Origin: Microbulbifer mangrovi
Lineage (GTDB): Bacteria > Pseudomonadota > Gammaproteobacteria > Pseudomonadales > Cellvibrionaceae
Direction: 5' to 3'
Length of the DNA stretch: 60,155 bases
NCBI RefSeq assembly: GCF_002009015.1
Contig: NZ_LZDE01000340.1
Span: forward strand, 1 to 60,155
Made by a program: the position numbers and the translations under genes. Numbering within the stretch: the stretch's first letter is position 1; the number at the start of each line of letters is the position of its first letter. The notes under the pieces are model-generated. The model was given only the letters and a program-made list of their open reading frames with translations. It did not search any database and was not told the origin of the DNA. This document shows positions 43,505-52,926 of the stretch, piece by piece.

Positions 43505-45700
43505 TTGACTGCCAAGTTTCCCTTTACCGCCACCTGCCCGAAGGGGTTGGAAAATCTGCTGGCTGACGAGCTGCGTGCCCTGGGGGCCGCCGTCGAGCGC
43601 GAGCAGCCTGCCGCCGTACGCTTCTCTGCAGACCTGGGAATGGCCTACCGTATCTGCCTGTGGAGCCGGCTTGCCAACCGGGTCCTGCTGAATGTGGGGC
43701 AGGCACGCATCGAAAATGCAGAGGACCTGTACCGCGCGGTGGTTGCAGTTCCCTGGGAGGAGCATATCAGCCCGACCGGTGTGCTGTGGGTGAACTTCTC
43801 CGGTACCAACCGCGAGATACGCAACAGTCAGTTTGGTGGCCAGAAGGCCAAGGACGCAATTGTCGACCGGTTGCGCCAGGCGACCGGCGCGCGGCCGGAT
43901 GTCGATAAGCGGGACCCGGATCTGTCGGTGATGTTGCGTCTGCATCGCGACAATCTCGAGATTGCCATCGACTTGTGCGGCGACAGCCTGCACCGCCGCG
44001 GTTACCGCACCCATATCGGCGCTGCGCCGCTGAAGGAAAACCTCGCTGCTGCGCTGCTGATGCGTGCTGGTTGGCCGCGTATTGCGGAAGAGGGCGGTGC
44101 GCTGCTCGATCCTATGTGCGGCTCCGGTACCTTTCTAGTGGAAGGGGCGTTGATGATCGCAGACGTCGCCCCCGGGTTGATGCGCGAGGGGTTTGGGTTT
44201 GAGCGCTGGCTCAACCACCAGAATGACCTATGGTTGCCCCTGCGCGAAGAGGCGTTACAGCGACGCGCGGAGGGCTTGGCAAAGCCTCTGCCGGAAATTC
44301 GCGGATACGATGCGGACGCCAAGGTGTTGTTCGCGGCGGAGTCGAATATCGCCCGTGCCGGGCTTGAAAAACATGTGCGTGTGAGTTGTCGGCCCGTTGC
44401 CGCTTTCAAGGTGCCAAGCCACCGACAGGTAAAGCCGGGCCTGGTAATCACCAATCCGCCCTACGGTGAACGTCTCGGTGAGCAGGAAGCGCTGCGGGAA
44501 ACCTATGCAGAGCTGGGGCGTCAGCTCAAGCAGGAGTTTGGCGGTTGGAAGGCCGCGATTTTTACCGGGAACCCGGAACTGTGTCATTCCACCGGTCTGC
44601 GCTCACACAAGCAGTACAAGTTGTTTAACGGCAGTATCCCGAGTCAGCTGCTGCTGTTCGATATCCACCAGCAATCGGACTCGGCAGATAGCGGGGATGG
44701 TAGCGGGCGGACTGCTCCGCGACTTTCCGAAGAGGCACAAATGGTGGCCAACCGGCTGCAGAAAAACCTGCGCAATACCGGCAAGTGGGCGAGGAAGAAC
44801 GGTATCAGTTGCTACCGCCTCTACGATGCCGATCTGCCGGAGTACGCTGCTGCCATCGATATCTATGAATCTGTCGAGGGCCAGACTTACGCACATATCC
44901 AGGAGTATCGCGCTCCCGCAAATATTCCCGAGCAAAAGGCTCGCGCGCGTCTGTCAGAGCTGGTGCGTGCTACTCGCCATGTGCTGGAGTTGCCGGGGCG
45001 TAACGTCTCCATCAAGGAGCGCCGTCGCCACAGTCATAAGGACAGTGGCAGTCAGTACCAGAAGCGGGGCGAGGCTGCGCAATCTTTCTGGGTCGACGAA
45101 TATGGGGCCCAGCTGGAAATCAATCTGTGGGATTATCTGGATACCGGCCTGTTTCTGGACCATCGCCCGGTGCGCCAGTACCTGAAGCAGATCGCGGCGG
45201 GTAAAAAACTACTCAACCTGTTTTGCTATACCGCAACCGCCACAGTGCAGGCCGCGCTGGGCGGCAGTAGCGAAAGTACCAGTGTGGATCTTTCCAAAAC
45301 CTACCAGGCCTGGGCGCAGCGCAATTATCGCCAGAACGGGTTGGATCCGAATCGACACCAATTGATCGAAGCAGACTGTTTGCAGTGGCTGGAGGCCGCG
45401 CAACAGAATCGTCGTGGTCACTACGATGTGATCTTTCTCGACCCGCCCACCTTTTCCAACTCCGCGAAAATGCGCGGGGTACTGGATGTCCAGCGGGACC
45501 ACGCTGATCTGATTCGCCAGTGTATGGCGTTGCTGCGCCCTGGGGGCACTTTGTTGTTCTCGAACAATCTGCGCAGCTTCAAAATGGACGGGGAAGTTCA
45601 GGAAGAGTTTGCGGTGGAGAATCTGTCATCCAGATTGCTGGACAAGGATTTTCAGCGCAATCCAAAAATACACAACGTGTGGGAAATCAAAGCGCGTTGA
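43505..45700 (+). CDS. rlmL: 23S rRNA methyltransferase RlmKL (G2445-N2 and G2069-N7)
   Basis: A 731-residue fused methyltransferase acting on 23S rRNA during 50S assembly. The N-terminal THUMP domain (about 45-155) binds RNA. The RlmL unit has MCGSGTFLVEGAL (about 204-216) and the catalytic NPPYGERLGEQ (about 317). The RlmK unit has LNLFCYTATATVQAAL and FLDPPTFSNSAK (about 645). The start is a TTG at 43505 (TAKFPFTATCPKGLENLLA fits the family start). Confidence 0.93.
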   Translation: MTAKFPFTATCPKGLENLLADELRALGAAVEREQPAAVRFSADLGMAYRICLWSRLANRVLLNVGQARIENAEDLYRAVVAVPWEEHISPTGVLWVNFSGTNREIRNSQFGGQKAKDAIVDRLRQATGARPDVDKRDPDLSVMLRLHRDNLEIAIDLCGDSLHRRGYRTHIGAAPLKENLAAALLMRAGWPRIAEEGGALLDPMCGSGTFLVEGALMIADVAPGLMREGFGFERWLNHQNDLWLPLREEALQRRAEGLAKPLPEIRGYDADAKVLFAAESNIARAGLEKHVRVSCRPVAAFKVPSHRQVKPGLVITNPPYGERLGEQEALRETYAELGRQLKQEFGGWKAAIFTGNPELCHSTGLRSHKQYKLFNGSIPSQLLLFDIHQQSDSADSGDGSGRTAPRLSEEAQMVANRLQKNLRNTGKWARKNGISCYRLYDADLPEYAAAIDIYESVEGQTYAHIQEYRAPANIPEQKARARLSELVRATRHVLELPGRNVSIKERRRHSHKDSGSQYQKRGEAAQSFWVDEYGAQLEINLWDYLDTGLFLDHRPVRQYLKQIAAGKKLLNLFCYTATATVQAALGGSSESTSVDLSKTYQAWAQRNYRQNGLDPNRHQLIEADCLQWLEAAQQNRRGHYDVIFLDPPTFSNSAKMRGVLDVQRDHADLIRQCMALLRPGGTLLFSNNLRSFKMDGEVQEEFAVENLSSRLLDKDFQRNPKIHNVWEIKAR

Positions 45701-45712
45701 CGGGCGGGGGAG

Positions 45713-45744
45713 GGTTATGGGGCTTTGCTTAAAGCTCCATAACC
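45713..45744. terminator. Hairpin between convergent rlmL and kinase genes
   Basis: GGTTATGGGGCTTT (45713-45726) pairs with AAAGCTCCATAACC (45731-45744) over the loop GCTT, a 14-bp stem with one G-T pair. It covers the stop codon of the kinase gene. Neither side has a T-run, so it may work with Rho or as a 3'-end stabiliser. Confidence 0.45.
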
Positions 45745-48158
45745 AGCCGGAAGCCAACTTCTTTTGACGCAGCTCTCTCACTGAGACCCGTGCGGTAATC
45801 CGAGGTGATATTGCGCAGGGGCTCACGCATGGAGCCGCCGCGGATCACACGCAGGTCGCAGTTTTTCAGTTGCACCGGGCGCGCGTCGTTGCGGTGATTG
45901 GTGAAGTCACCAAGGAAACAATCCTGCACCCACTCCCCCACATTACCTGCGGTATCGTACAAGCCGTAGGGGTTCGCCTTGTAATTACCCACCGGCGCGC
46001 TGGAAATGCTGAACAGGGAGTTGAATTCGCTGGCACACCCGCGGCGACAATTGGCTTTGCCCTTGGCGCTGCCGTCGCCCCACCAGAACGGGGAGCTGGT
46101 ACCGCCACGGGCAGCAAATTCCCACTCGGCCTCACTGGCTAGGCGGTATTTCTGTCCAGTCTGTCCGCTGAGCCATTCTGCGTAGTCCCTGGCGTCCTGC
46201 CAGCTCACATTGATTACGGGGCGGCGGCCCCGCCCCCAGTTCTCATCCGAAGGTAGCGAGTGCCCGGTGGCTTTGGCATAGCGATCGTAATCATTGAACG
46301 TCACTTCGTGGGCGCCGATGGCGTAGGGGCGATCGATGCTAATTTTGTGTTCGGGGCTGGTGAACGGGCGCCGCTTGTTGCCCATGGTGAACTTGCCGGG
46401 CGATACCACCACCATCTCCGGCCCTTTGCCACCGGAAGCGAGTGGTGACTGGAAGCTCCTGCCCGGGAAAAACTTGCGCTCCAGTTGTACTGCCAGATTC
46501 ACGTCTGCGCTGTCGATCTCAATCCAGCGGCGCACGCTGCTGTACCCTGCCTTGCTCACCTCGATATCGTAACGACCCGGTTCCAGCGCGATACCCGGGG
46601 TATAGCGCGGCACAATATTCATGACGCGAATACGGGCGTCCTTCGGTTTCACCGACACCTTCAGGGAGTAGGTGGGTACCGGCTCTTCCGCTATTGGCTC
46701 ATCCTGCACTAGCACTTCCTGTTGGGCCTGTTCTGCCGGTACATCTACAGGTGTAACCGGTGCCTGCCCGGAATAATCGGCGGTAGCGGATTGCGTGCTT
46801 GAGGTTGCTGCGGTCGGCATTTGTGAGGGCAGCGCCGTCGTTTGTTCACCGCGCATGATCGGGCGCAGTTGCCGGGCCTGATCCGCCTCCCCGGAATGCA
46901 GTGGGCCAGGAATGGGGTCAACCGTAGCGGGTCGTACACCATCATCTGGCGCCGGGGCGGGTAATAAAATGTCTGAAGTAATATCTACGGCATCGTTTAC
47001 CAGCCCAGACTCGCTCTGCCACTGGAATTTGTTGCTGAACAGGCTGAATAGGATCCAGACCAGTGCCAGGCTGACGACGACCAGGCCCGCAAGATGTCGC
47101 GATCGACGTTTGACCGGCACACTCTGCTGCATCACTTGCTGAATGCGCATAATGGTCTGCTGTTCTGCCCGCGGGTTCTGCTGGTGCAATGGTTTGTCGC
47201 GCCAGCGCGCCCAAGCCGCGGTGATGCGGTCGCTGAGGGTCCCGTAGAGTGTCATCAGCAGTGCGCGCAGCAGGCTGGAAACACGCACGGAAGTGTTGCT
47301 CATCTTGGTCGTCGACGTCGGGGTTTTGCCATCCAGTGCCGCCAGCAGCTGGTCGATGGCATCCACCACGTCGAGGCCGCGCTGGAAACGCTGGTCCGGG
47401 TCTTTCGCCAGGAAGCCGTCGATCAGTCCCTGGTACAGGGAGTGGCGCGCCGGCAGGCGGGGAATCGGATCGGTCAGATGCTTGATGGCAATAGCTACCG
47501 CTTCTTCTGCCTGGTAGGGCACCGCACTGGTGAGCATTTCGTAAAATACAACACCGAGGCTGTAGAGGTCGGCGCGGCCATCTACAGCGGCGCCGCGCGC
47601 CTGCTCGGGGCTCATATAGTGCGGTGTGCCAACCACCATCCCAGTATTGGTCATGCGCGTAGTGCGTGCGACGGCGCGAGCCACCCCGAAGTCCGTCAGT
47701 ACGGCGGAACCGTCTTCGCGAAACAGGATATTTTCCGGCTTCAGGTCGCGGTGGACGTAGCCCTTGTTGCTGGCGTGATCCAGCGCCATGGCAATCTGGC
47801 GGGTAATATGCAGGGCTTCCAGGGGCTCGAGGGCACCTTTGGTCAATGCATCGGCAACCGAACCACCTGGCAGGTAGTCCATGGCAATGTAATTGAGACT
47901 GCGGTAGCGGCCGATATCGTGAATGGCGACGATATTGGGATGGGAAAGCTGGCCAACGATATTGGCCTCGCGCTGGAAGCGTTCACTGAAAATGGGGTCG
48001 GCGTTCAGCACCGGGGACATGACTTTGAGCGCTACCTGCCGTCCCATGCTGCGCTGGGTGGCGAGATAGACGGTAGACATGCCACCCTGATTGATTTTCT
48101 TCAGGATCTGGTAACCGGGAATTTCCAGCGAGGCTGTGCCGCTGCTGACAACTTCCAT
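45729..48158 (-). CDS. Membrane Ser/Thr protein kinase with PEGA and FGE-like domains
   Basis: An 809-residue kinase. The Hanks-type domain (about 15-275) is intact: glycine loop INQGGMSTVYLA, Lys in VALKVM, catalytic HRDLKPENIL, DFGVARA and APE-region SPEQARG. A membrane helix lies at about 355-375 (LAGLVVVSLALVWILFSLF). Outside come a Pro/Thr/Gln-rich linker, a PEGA domain (about 497-565, YSLKVSVKPKDARIRV) and an FGE/SUMF1-type domain (about 581-809, VVVSPGKFTMGN; AGNVGEWVQDC; RGGSMREPL). The active-site cysteine pair of true FGE is not at GGSMREPL, so the outer domain is more likely a sensor. It lies 17 bases after the PP2C gene. Confidence 0.9.
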   Translation of the reverse strand: MEVVSSGTASLEIPGYQILKKINQGGMSTVYLATQRSMGRQVALKVMSPVLNADPIFSERFQREANIVGQLSHPNIVAIHDIGRYRSLNYIAMDYLPGGSVADALTKGALEPLEALHITRQIAMALDHASNKGYVHRDLKPENILFREDGSAVLTDFGVARAVARTTRMTNTGMVVGTPHYMSPEQARGAAVDGRADLYSLGVVFYEMLTSAVPYQAEEAVAIAIKHLTDPIPRLPARHSLYQGLIDGFLAKDPDQRFQRGLDVVDAIDQLLAALDGKTPTSTTKMSNTSVRVSSLLRALLMTLYGTLSDRITAAWARWRDKPLHQQNPRAEQQTIMRIQQVMQQSVPVKRRSRHLAGLVVVSLALVWILFSLFSNKFQWQSESGLVNDAVDITSDILLPAPAPDDGVRPATVDPIPGPLHSGEADQARQLRPIMRGEQTTALPSQMPTAATSSTQSATADYSGQAPVTPVDVPAEQAQQEVLVQDEPIAEEPVPTYSLKVSVKPKDARIRVMNIVPRYTPGIALEPGRYDIEVSKAGYSSVRRWIEIDSADVNLAVQLERKFFPGRSFQSPLASGGKGPEMVVVSPGKFTMGNKRRPFTSPEHKISIDRPYAIGAHEVTFNDYDRYAKATGHSLPSDENWGRGRRPVINVSWQDARDYAEWLSGQTGQKYRLASEAEWEFAARGGTSSPFWWGDGSAKGKANCRRGCASEFNSLFSISSAPVGNYKANPYGLYDTAGNVGEWVQDCFLGDFTNHRNDARPVQLKNCDLRVIRGGSMREPLRNITSDYRTGLSERAASKEVGFRLVMEL

Positions 48159-48175
48159 TCGAGCCCGTTCCTAAT

Positions 48176-49117
48176 TTATCCGTTTAGCAGCTGCCAGGCC
48201 GCGTACGCGCTTATTGATAAAATAATCGCAATTGTAGCGATTCTGGCAATCATTGTGCCTCGGGCAGAAAAAAATTGGCGGGACTCAGGTGGCTCAGTTG
48301 GTGTGCGGGAGTTCTGATTTTCGCGATCTGGCGCGATTCCGTGCGGGGAGCTGATCACCTGTACGGTGATATTGTCGCGACCGCCGGCATCGAGTGCTGC
48401 GGCAATTAAAAATTCGCTGGCGCGTTGATTGTCCGGGTTGCGGGCGAGTACCTGACAGATTTCTGTCTCGCTGACATCGTTGCTGAGACCGTCGCTACAC
48501 AGCAACAATTTCTGTCCGGCGTTCCAAGAGAAGGACGCGCGGTCAATTTCCAGGCTGGTATTGGCGGTGCCGCCAATACAGCGGGTAATGACGTGACGGT
48601 TGGGGTGGTTGGCAGCTTCTTCCTGATTGATCGCCCCGGAATCCACCAGCATCTGTACATACGAATGATCGACGGTAAGCTGCTTGAGGCTCCCGCAAGC
48701 ATCGGTGTCTTCACTGGCAGGAGTCCAGAGATAGGCGCGGCTGTCGCCGACCCAGTAGATATGGAAGTAGCCGCCATCTTCCGCCACAACCACGGCGGTA
48801 GTGCCCATTGCGGTTGCGGTGTTTTCGTCACCAACTAGCAGTGCGTGAGCGCGTCGCAGGGCTTGCTCATAATGGCGGTCGGTGGCAGAGGAACGCTGGA
48901 TTTCTTCAACCACGGTCTGGCTGGCGATCTCTCCAGCCTGGTGGCCACCGAGACCGTCTGCAACTACCCATACGCCCTGGGCCTCGTCGCCCCAGAAAGC
49001 GTCCTCGTTCTGTTCGCGGCGGTATCCGGTATGAGTGGCGCCCGCACTGCGCTTCGTCACGCTGATGGCGGGCTGGCTCACACCGCTGGGGCGTTCCCGT
49101 ACTTTGGCTTCACTCAC
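48176..49117 (-). CDS. PP2C-family Ser/Thr phosphatase with C-terminal anchor
   Basis: A 313-residue phosphatase that should reverse the action of the kinase downstream in the same operon. All PP2C metal motifs are present: REQNEDAF, VVADGLGGHQAGEIAS, MGTTAVVV, WVGDSRAYLW, LCSDGLSNDVSE and GGRDNITVQVI. The soluble domain faces the cytoplasm; a C-terminal helix (about 290-310, MIARIATIAIILSISAYAAWQLL) anchors it. The start codon at 49117 is likely; an alternative start a little inside would still keep all motifs. Confidence 0.9.
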   Translation of the reverse strand: MSEAKVRERPSGVSQPAISVTKRSAGATHTGYRREQNEDAFWGDEAQGVWVVADGLGGHQAGEIASQTVVEEIQRSSATDRHYEQALRRAHALLVGDENTATAMGTTAVVVAEDGGYFHIYWVGDSRAYLWTPASEDTDACGSLKQLTVDHSYVQMLVDSGAINQEEAANHPNRHVITRCIGGTANTSLEIDRASFSWNAGQKLLLCSDGLSNDVSETEICQVLARNPDNQRASEFLIAAALDAGGRDNITVQVISSPHGIAPDRENQNSRTPTEPPESRQFFSARGTMIARIATIAIILSISAYAAWQLLNG

Positions 49118-49462
49118 TGGTATGCAACTACCTGTTACCTGTCGTTATTGTCGAAAGCGCCAAACCGCTCAATTCCATGCGGTTTTTACACTTCCATACT
49201 AGAGCCTGCACGCATTGTAAGCTGCAAACGGAATCACAGGCCAATGAATTTGGCCGTGATAAACTTGCCCAACATGTACACCAGACATCCGGATCAAACA
49301 GGTCTGGATGCTGGGCATAAGAAGTTTGGGCTGAATACTCTGACAATACCTGTGGCTCCGACTATCGCGAGTGTTGAGCAATCAGGTTCAACAATCGGTT
49401 AGGGGAGACTACTGGGTGGTTAAAAATTGTACACCTTCGCGTGCTTTTAAGGAAGCCGGACA
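49118..49462. other. 345-bp divergent control region, PP2C/kinase versus FHA gene
   Basis: No recognisable gene. It contains two stems: GGCCAA/TTGGCC (49239-49244, 49250-49255) and CCAG-A-CATCC/GGATG-CTGG (49281-49290, 49306-49314). The FHA gene has the strong site AAGGAAG. Promoters could not be fixed. Confidence 0.55.
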
Positions 49463-50371
49463 ATGTTGAAACTTTGTGATGTAAAAGATGCCAGCCAGAG
49501 TGTATGGCTGGTGGCTCCAAAGGTGACCATCGGGCGAGCCAGTCAGTGCGACCTGACGCTATCCGATGCTTCGATCGCCAAGCTTCATGCGGAGATCCTG
49601 GTGGATGGCGAAGAGCTTGAACTGCACAACCTGGCCGGTAGTGGCCAAGTTGTAGTCAACGGCAAACCAGTGGACGGCAGCTGCCGGCTGGCCCGCAATG
49701 ACCGTGTGCAGCTGGGTGAGCGCAGTCTCGCCGTTGTGGACCCCAAGGTTACGCGCCTGAAGGCTGCGGGCGCTGCGGCCAATGTTGCATGGGCGCTGCG
49801 CGCCAACCATCCGGCGATCGTCGGTCGTGTGTTCCCGGTACGCGAAACCAGTATTGTGGGGCGCTCTGATGAATGTGATCTGACGTTCGCAATGTCCCAT
49901 CTCTCCCGTCGTCACGCCCGTCTCGAAGTGCGCGAAGGATTGCTATTCGTCGTGGATCTCGGGTCTGCCAATGGTACTTACCTGAACAATCAGCGAGTCA
50001 CAGAATGCCGTGTTCGCCGCGGTGACGAACTGCGTTTCGATAGCCTCAGCTTCAGCGTGGTGGGTCCGGCGGACGATATTGACAAAACCACGGTACGCCA
50101 GGCGATCACCTTGCCAGAGTCTGTACGCCAGAGTGCAGCATTGGATCAGGCGATGCAGCGCGATCGGACGCGTAATACTGGTGGCTCTGTATCGGATTCG
50201 GATACTTCACACGTGCATGTGTATGGGGGCAACCATAACAGCGGCTATGCAAACGGCTCGACCGGGGAATCAGCGACCGCCAGTGGCCGCGGCTGGATCT
50301 GGATGTGCGCACTGGCAGCAGGTGTGGCTGCTGTGGGTTACTTTTGGGCCCAGAGTCAGGGATTGGTGTAG
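49463..50371 (+). CDS. Membrane-anchored protein with two FHA domains
   Basis: A 302-residue protein that reads phosphothreonine marks. FHA 1 spans about 1-95 (VTIGRASQCDLTL; NLAGSGQVVVNG) and FHA 2 about 115-200 (SIVGRSDECDLTF, LSRRHARLEV, DLGSANGTYLNN), the latter with all canonical binding residues. A Ser/Thr/Asn/Gly-rich linker leads to a C-terminal helix (about 278-298, WIWMCALAAGVAAVGYFWAQ). It is divergent from the kinase/phosphatase operon, and the likeliest ligand is a target of that kinase. The ATG at 49463 has AAGGAAG ahead. Confidence 0.9.
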   Translation: MLKLCDVKDASQSVWLVAPKVTIGRASQCDLTLSDASIAKLHAEILVDGEELELHNLAGSGQVVVNGKPVDGSCRLARNDRVQLGERSLAVVDPKVTRLKAAGAAANVAWALRANHPAIVGRVFPVRETSIVGRSDECDLTFAMSHLSRRHARLEVREGLLFVVDLGSANGTYLNNQRVTECRVRRGDELRFDSLSFSVVGPADDIDKTTVRQAITLPESVRQSAALDQAMQRDRTRNTGGSVSDSDTSHVHVYGGNHNSGYANGSTGESATASGRGWIWMCALAAGVAAVGYFWAQSQGLV

Positions 50372-50373
50372 CG

Positions 50374-50634
50374 GTGTCTGATCGTGCACTTATCCTGTAC
50401 ACCACACTTGGCTGTAGCTTGTGCGAGAAGGCCAAAGAGGAAATCTGGCCGGTGCTAGAGGCAAATCAGCTGCGTCTGGAGTCGGTGGATATCGCCGACA
50501 ATGAGCAGCTGACGAGGCTTTTCGGCTGGAGTATTCCGGTGGTAGGGCTGGGTGATGTGGAGGATGTGCTCTGCTGGCCCTTTACCGCCAGTGAGCTGTC
50601 ACAGTGGCTTCAGGCGCGGCCCGGTAGCGCCTGA
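50374..50634 (+). CDS. Glutaredoxin-like protein (DUF836 type)
   Basis: An 86-residue thioredoxin-fold protein with a CSLCEKAKEE active site (Cys-x-x-Cys, about residues 14-17) and the cis-Pro motif SIPVVGLGD (about 52-60). It probably works as a small thiol oxidoreductase. The GTG at 50374 lies 3 bases after the FHA stop and is likely to be translationally coupled; longer starts would run back into the FHA gene. Confidence 0.85.
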   Translation: MSDRALILYTTLGCSLCEKAKEEIWPVLEANQLRLESVDIADNEQLTRLFGWSIPVVGLGDVEDVLCWPFTASELSQWLQARPGSA

Positions 50635-50650
50635 AGCCGGCTTCTCTTTT
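50606..50650 (+). terminator. Intrinsic terminator overlapping the glutaredoxin gene end
   Basis: GGCTTCAGGCGC (50606-50617) pairs perfectly with GCGCCTGAAGCC (50627-50638) over a nine-base loop. GGCTTC and a run of six T (50645-50650) follow. It lies before the convergent slt gene. Confidence 0.75.
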
Positions 50651-50700
50651 TTCCCGATATTTTCTCGCCATTAGCAGGCCTTGCTCGCATCCGATTCCGG

Positions 50701-52833
50701 TTAGAGCTTGGCCTCTGCTTCATTTTTCCTGAGCAATTGCGTCTTGTCGCCGCTGCGATAGGCGTAGATCACCGAATAAGACAGCACATTCTGTACATAC
50801 TTGCGGGTCTCACTGTAAGGAATGGTTTCGATCCAGATGTCAAAAGGCAGCTTCTTGTCGGTGTCCTTGAGCCAGCGGGAAACCCTTGTCGGACCTGCGT
50901 TATACGCGGCGGCAGCGAGAAAGCGATTGTTGTCGAAACGATTCAGTAGCGAATTCAGATAGTAAGCGCCGAGGCTGATATTGGTGCTGGGGTTCAACAG
51001 GTCCCAGCTGCGGCGATAGGGCACACCAGCCTTGCGCGCGGTGGCCCTGGCGGTGGATGGCAGTAGTTGCATCAGGCCCATGGCGCCCGCATGAGATTTC
51101 GCGTCGTGGCTGAAATGGCTTTCCTGGCGGGCAACGGCCAGCACCAGATAGGAATCCAGCGCGGTTTTCTTGCCCATGCGACCGGCGACATCGGAGACAA
51201 TGTCAGAGAAGGCGAGGGGGAATCGCAGTTCCAGGTCATCCAGATAATCTGCTGCCAGAATCGACTGGATCGACTTGTGGTACCAGCCCCATGAGCTTGC
51301 CACCTTGCCCGCAGTCATCAGCTCTTCTGTGGTCATCTTGTCGGTGGCGTAATCCCACTCCCGTCTGGCGTGGTAGAACTCACCAATGGCCTGTAATTCT
51401 TCGGCTCGCTGCATTCCTGGGAGCGCCGCGACCTTGTTTACCAGCTCGGGGGTGATCGGCGCGGGGCGGTCCACAAAGCTGTAGTCCTTGCCCAGCGTGT
51501 CTGAAGCGAGAAAGCCGTAGTAGCTGCGCTCTTTCGCGGCTTTTTGCAGGAGCTGCTGGGCGAGCGCCGAGCGCTCGCTAGCGTTCTTTTTACTCGTGGC
51601 CAGTTGTTCCTTGATCGAGCGGGCCTTCCAGTAGAGCCAGCGGTCCCAGTTCTGATCAGCTTCTGGAAGCTGGTCGATCCAGAACTCCACCCGCGCCCAG
51701 TCCACTTCGCGCAGGGACTGGCGGATCAGCCACTCGGAAGTACGCAGATCAAAAAATCCGGGATTCGATTTGATCAGCTGTTCAAGACCGCTCTGGTCAT
51801 CCTGGCGGGCAAACTGGAGTGAAAGGTAGCGCAGGAAGCGGTCGCGCTCCTCGTCATTGAACAGGTAGCTGGCGCTGTAATGTTGCCAGGCCTGGCTGGT
51901 CTTTTGCGCATCCCGCGAGGCAAGGCGGCGCAGGCCAATTGTAACGATATCGCGGTAATCGGGGGCCTTGCCGGTGAAACGGTCGTAGTTGAGCAGCAGA
52001 TCTGGATCGCGGTATACCGAGCGCATCAACTCCGCACGCTTTGCGCGGTCTTTGTCCAGATTGCGGGCGATATAGCTGGCGAGATCGAGGTTGCCGGCCC
52101 GCACCGAGAGGGTGTGGCGCTGCCAGGCGCGATCCTGGGTCAGGCCGCCATCCTTCATCCAGCGCGCGAAAGCGGGGTCGCACTCCTTGGGTTGTGAAGC
52201 ACCCACAGTCCACAGCTCTTCAATCAGCGCGTAGGCCACTTTCTTGTCGCCGTGGCGGGACAGGGCGTCGACGTAATAGCAGCGCAGCTGGGTGCGGCGG
52301 ATCTGCTCTGGCCGATAGTATTTCAGGTAGGCGCGGAAGCGCTCGCGGCTGCCGAGTTCACGCAGCACCCGCACCCGCATCCAGTCGCCGATGGCGGTGC
52401 CATCATATTCTTCGAGGAATGCATCGATGTCGTCATAGGGGAGGCGCGAGAGTCTCTTGCTGATGTTCCAGTAGTCGATATACGGGAGCAGCGGGTAGTC
52501 TTTCAGCTCTATTTTCAGCTGTTTCAGGCGGCGCTGGTCATTGCGGGCGATGGCCAGCCGGGCTTCCTGCAGTTTCTCCCTTTTGGCGACCGCTGCCTGG
52601 GCGGCTTTGACCTCTTTGCTTTCTGCCTTGGGGGGCGTTGCCACCGAGGGCGCGGTACGGCTGGTCTTGGCTACCTGTTGCGTGCGAGCATCGGCACCAA
52701 CTGCAAGGTTGGAAACCAGCAGAGCCACGGAAAGAAAGGCGAGTCCTGTGCTGCCAATCGACATACTGAAAACCCGATTGAGAAATCGCTTATTCGAAGG
52801 AAGCAGAATAAAGCGTAAAATGTCCTTTTTCAC
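50701..52833 (-). CDS. slt: Soluble lytic murein transglycosylase (Slt70 type)
   Basis: A 710-residue periplasmic enzyme that cleaves peptidoglycan with formation of 1,6-anhydro ends. The N-terminus has a signal sequence (GSTGLAFLSVALLVSNLAVGADA). A long helical superhelix of about 500 residues follows, then the SLT domain (about 555-690): VLAVARQESHFSHDA with the catalytic Glu, AMGLMQLLPSTA and AAAYNAGPTRVSRWL. The GTG at 52833 gives a 46-residue leader; an ATG 23 codons on (52764) would give a shorter one without basic residues. Confidence 0.93.
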   Translation of the reverse strand: MKKDILRFILLPSNKRFLNRVFSMSIGSTGLAFLSVALLVSNLAVGADARTQQVAKTSRTAPSVATPPKAESKEVKAAQAAVAKREKLQEARLAIARNDQRRLKQLKIELKDYPLLPYIDYWNISKRLSRLPYDDIDAFLEEYDGTAIGDWMRVRVLRELGSRERFRAYLKYYRPEQIRRTQLRCYYVDALSRHGDKKVAYALIEELWTVGASQPKECDPAFARWMKDGGLTQDRAWQRHTLSVRAGNLDLASYIARNLDKDRAKRAELMRSVYRDPDLLLNYDRFTGKAPDYRDIVTIGLRRLASRDAQKTSQAWQHYSASYLFNDEERDRFLRYLSLQFARQDDQSGLEQLIKSNPGFFDLRTSEWLIRQSLREVDWARVEFWIDQLPEADQNWDRWLYWKARSIKEQLATSKKNASERSALAQQLLQKAAKERSYYGFLASDTLGKDYSFVDRPAPITPELVNKVAALPGMQRAEELQAIGEFYHARREWDYATDKMTTEELMTAGKVASSWGWYHKSIQSILAADYLDDLELRFPLAFSDIVSDVAGRMGKKTALDSYLVLAVARQESHFSHDAKSHAGAMGLMQLLPSTARATARKAGVPYRRSWDLLNPSTNISLGAYYLNSLLNRFDNNRFLAAAAYNAGPTRVSRWLKDTDKKLPFDIWIETIPYSETRKYVQNVLSYSVIYAYRSGDKTQLLRKNEAEAKL

Positions 52834-52889
52834 CCCGGCACCAGTAAAAATTGTGACGGCGGACGCGTCCAGGCGCGCTCGCGATCGAT

Positions 52890-52918
52890 TTGTACGGGTG
52901 CCCCAGAAATATTGTAGT
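52890..52918 (+). promoter_or_regulatory. Possible uup promoter
   Basis: TTGTAC (52890-52895), a 17-bp spacer and TGTAGT (52913-52918) give a moderate sigma70 match. It lies just before the uup start. No clear ribosome binding site precedes the ATG, so the transcript may be translated from a very short leader. Confidence 0.4.
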
Positions 52919-52926
52919 GCTTATTT

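Noticed and set aside
43250..44014. A 254-codon minus-strand open frame over the rlmL start
   Set aside because: It is opposite the conserved THUMP region of rlmL and has no ribosome binding site or known domain.
47094..48317. A 407-codon plus-strand open frame opposite the kinase and phosphatase genes
   Set aside because: It is the complement of the conserved kinase domain and has no recognisable domain.
45729..50371. Type VI secretion regulatory module (PpkA/PppA/Fha)
   Set aside because: Domain types fit in part, but no T6SS structural gene lies in the window and the kinase has a different outer domain.
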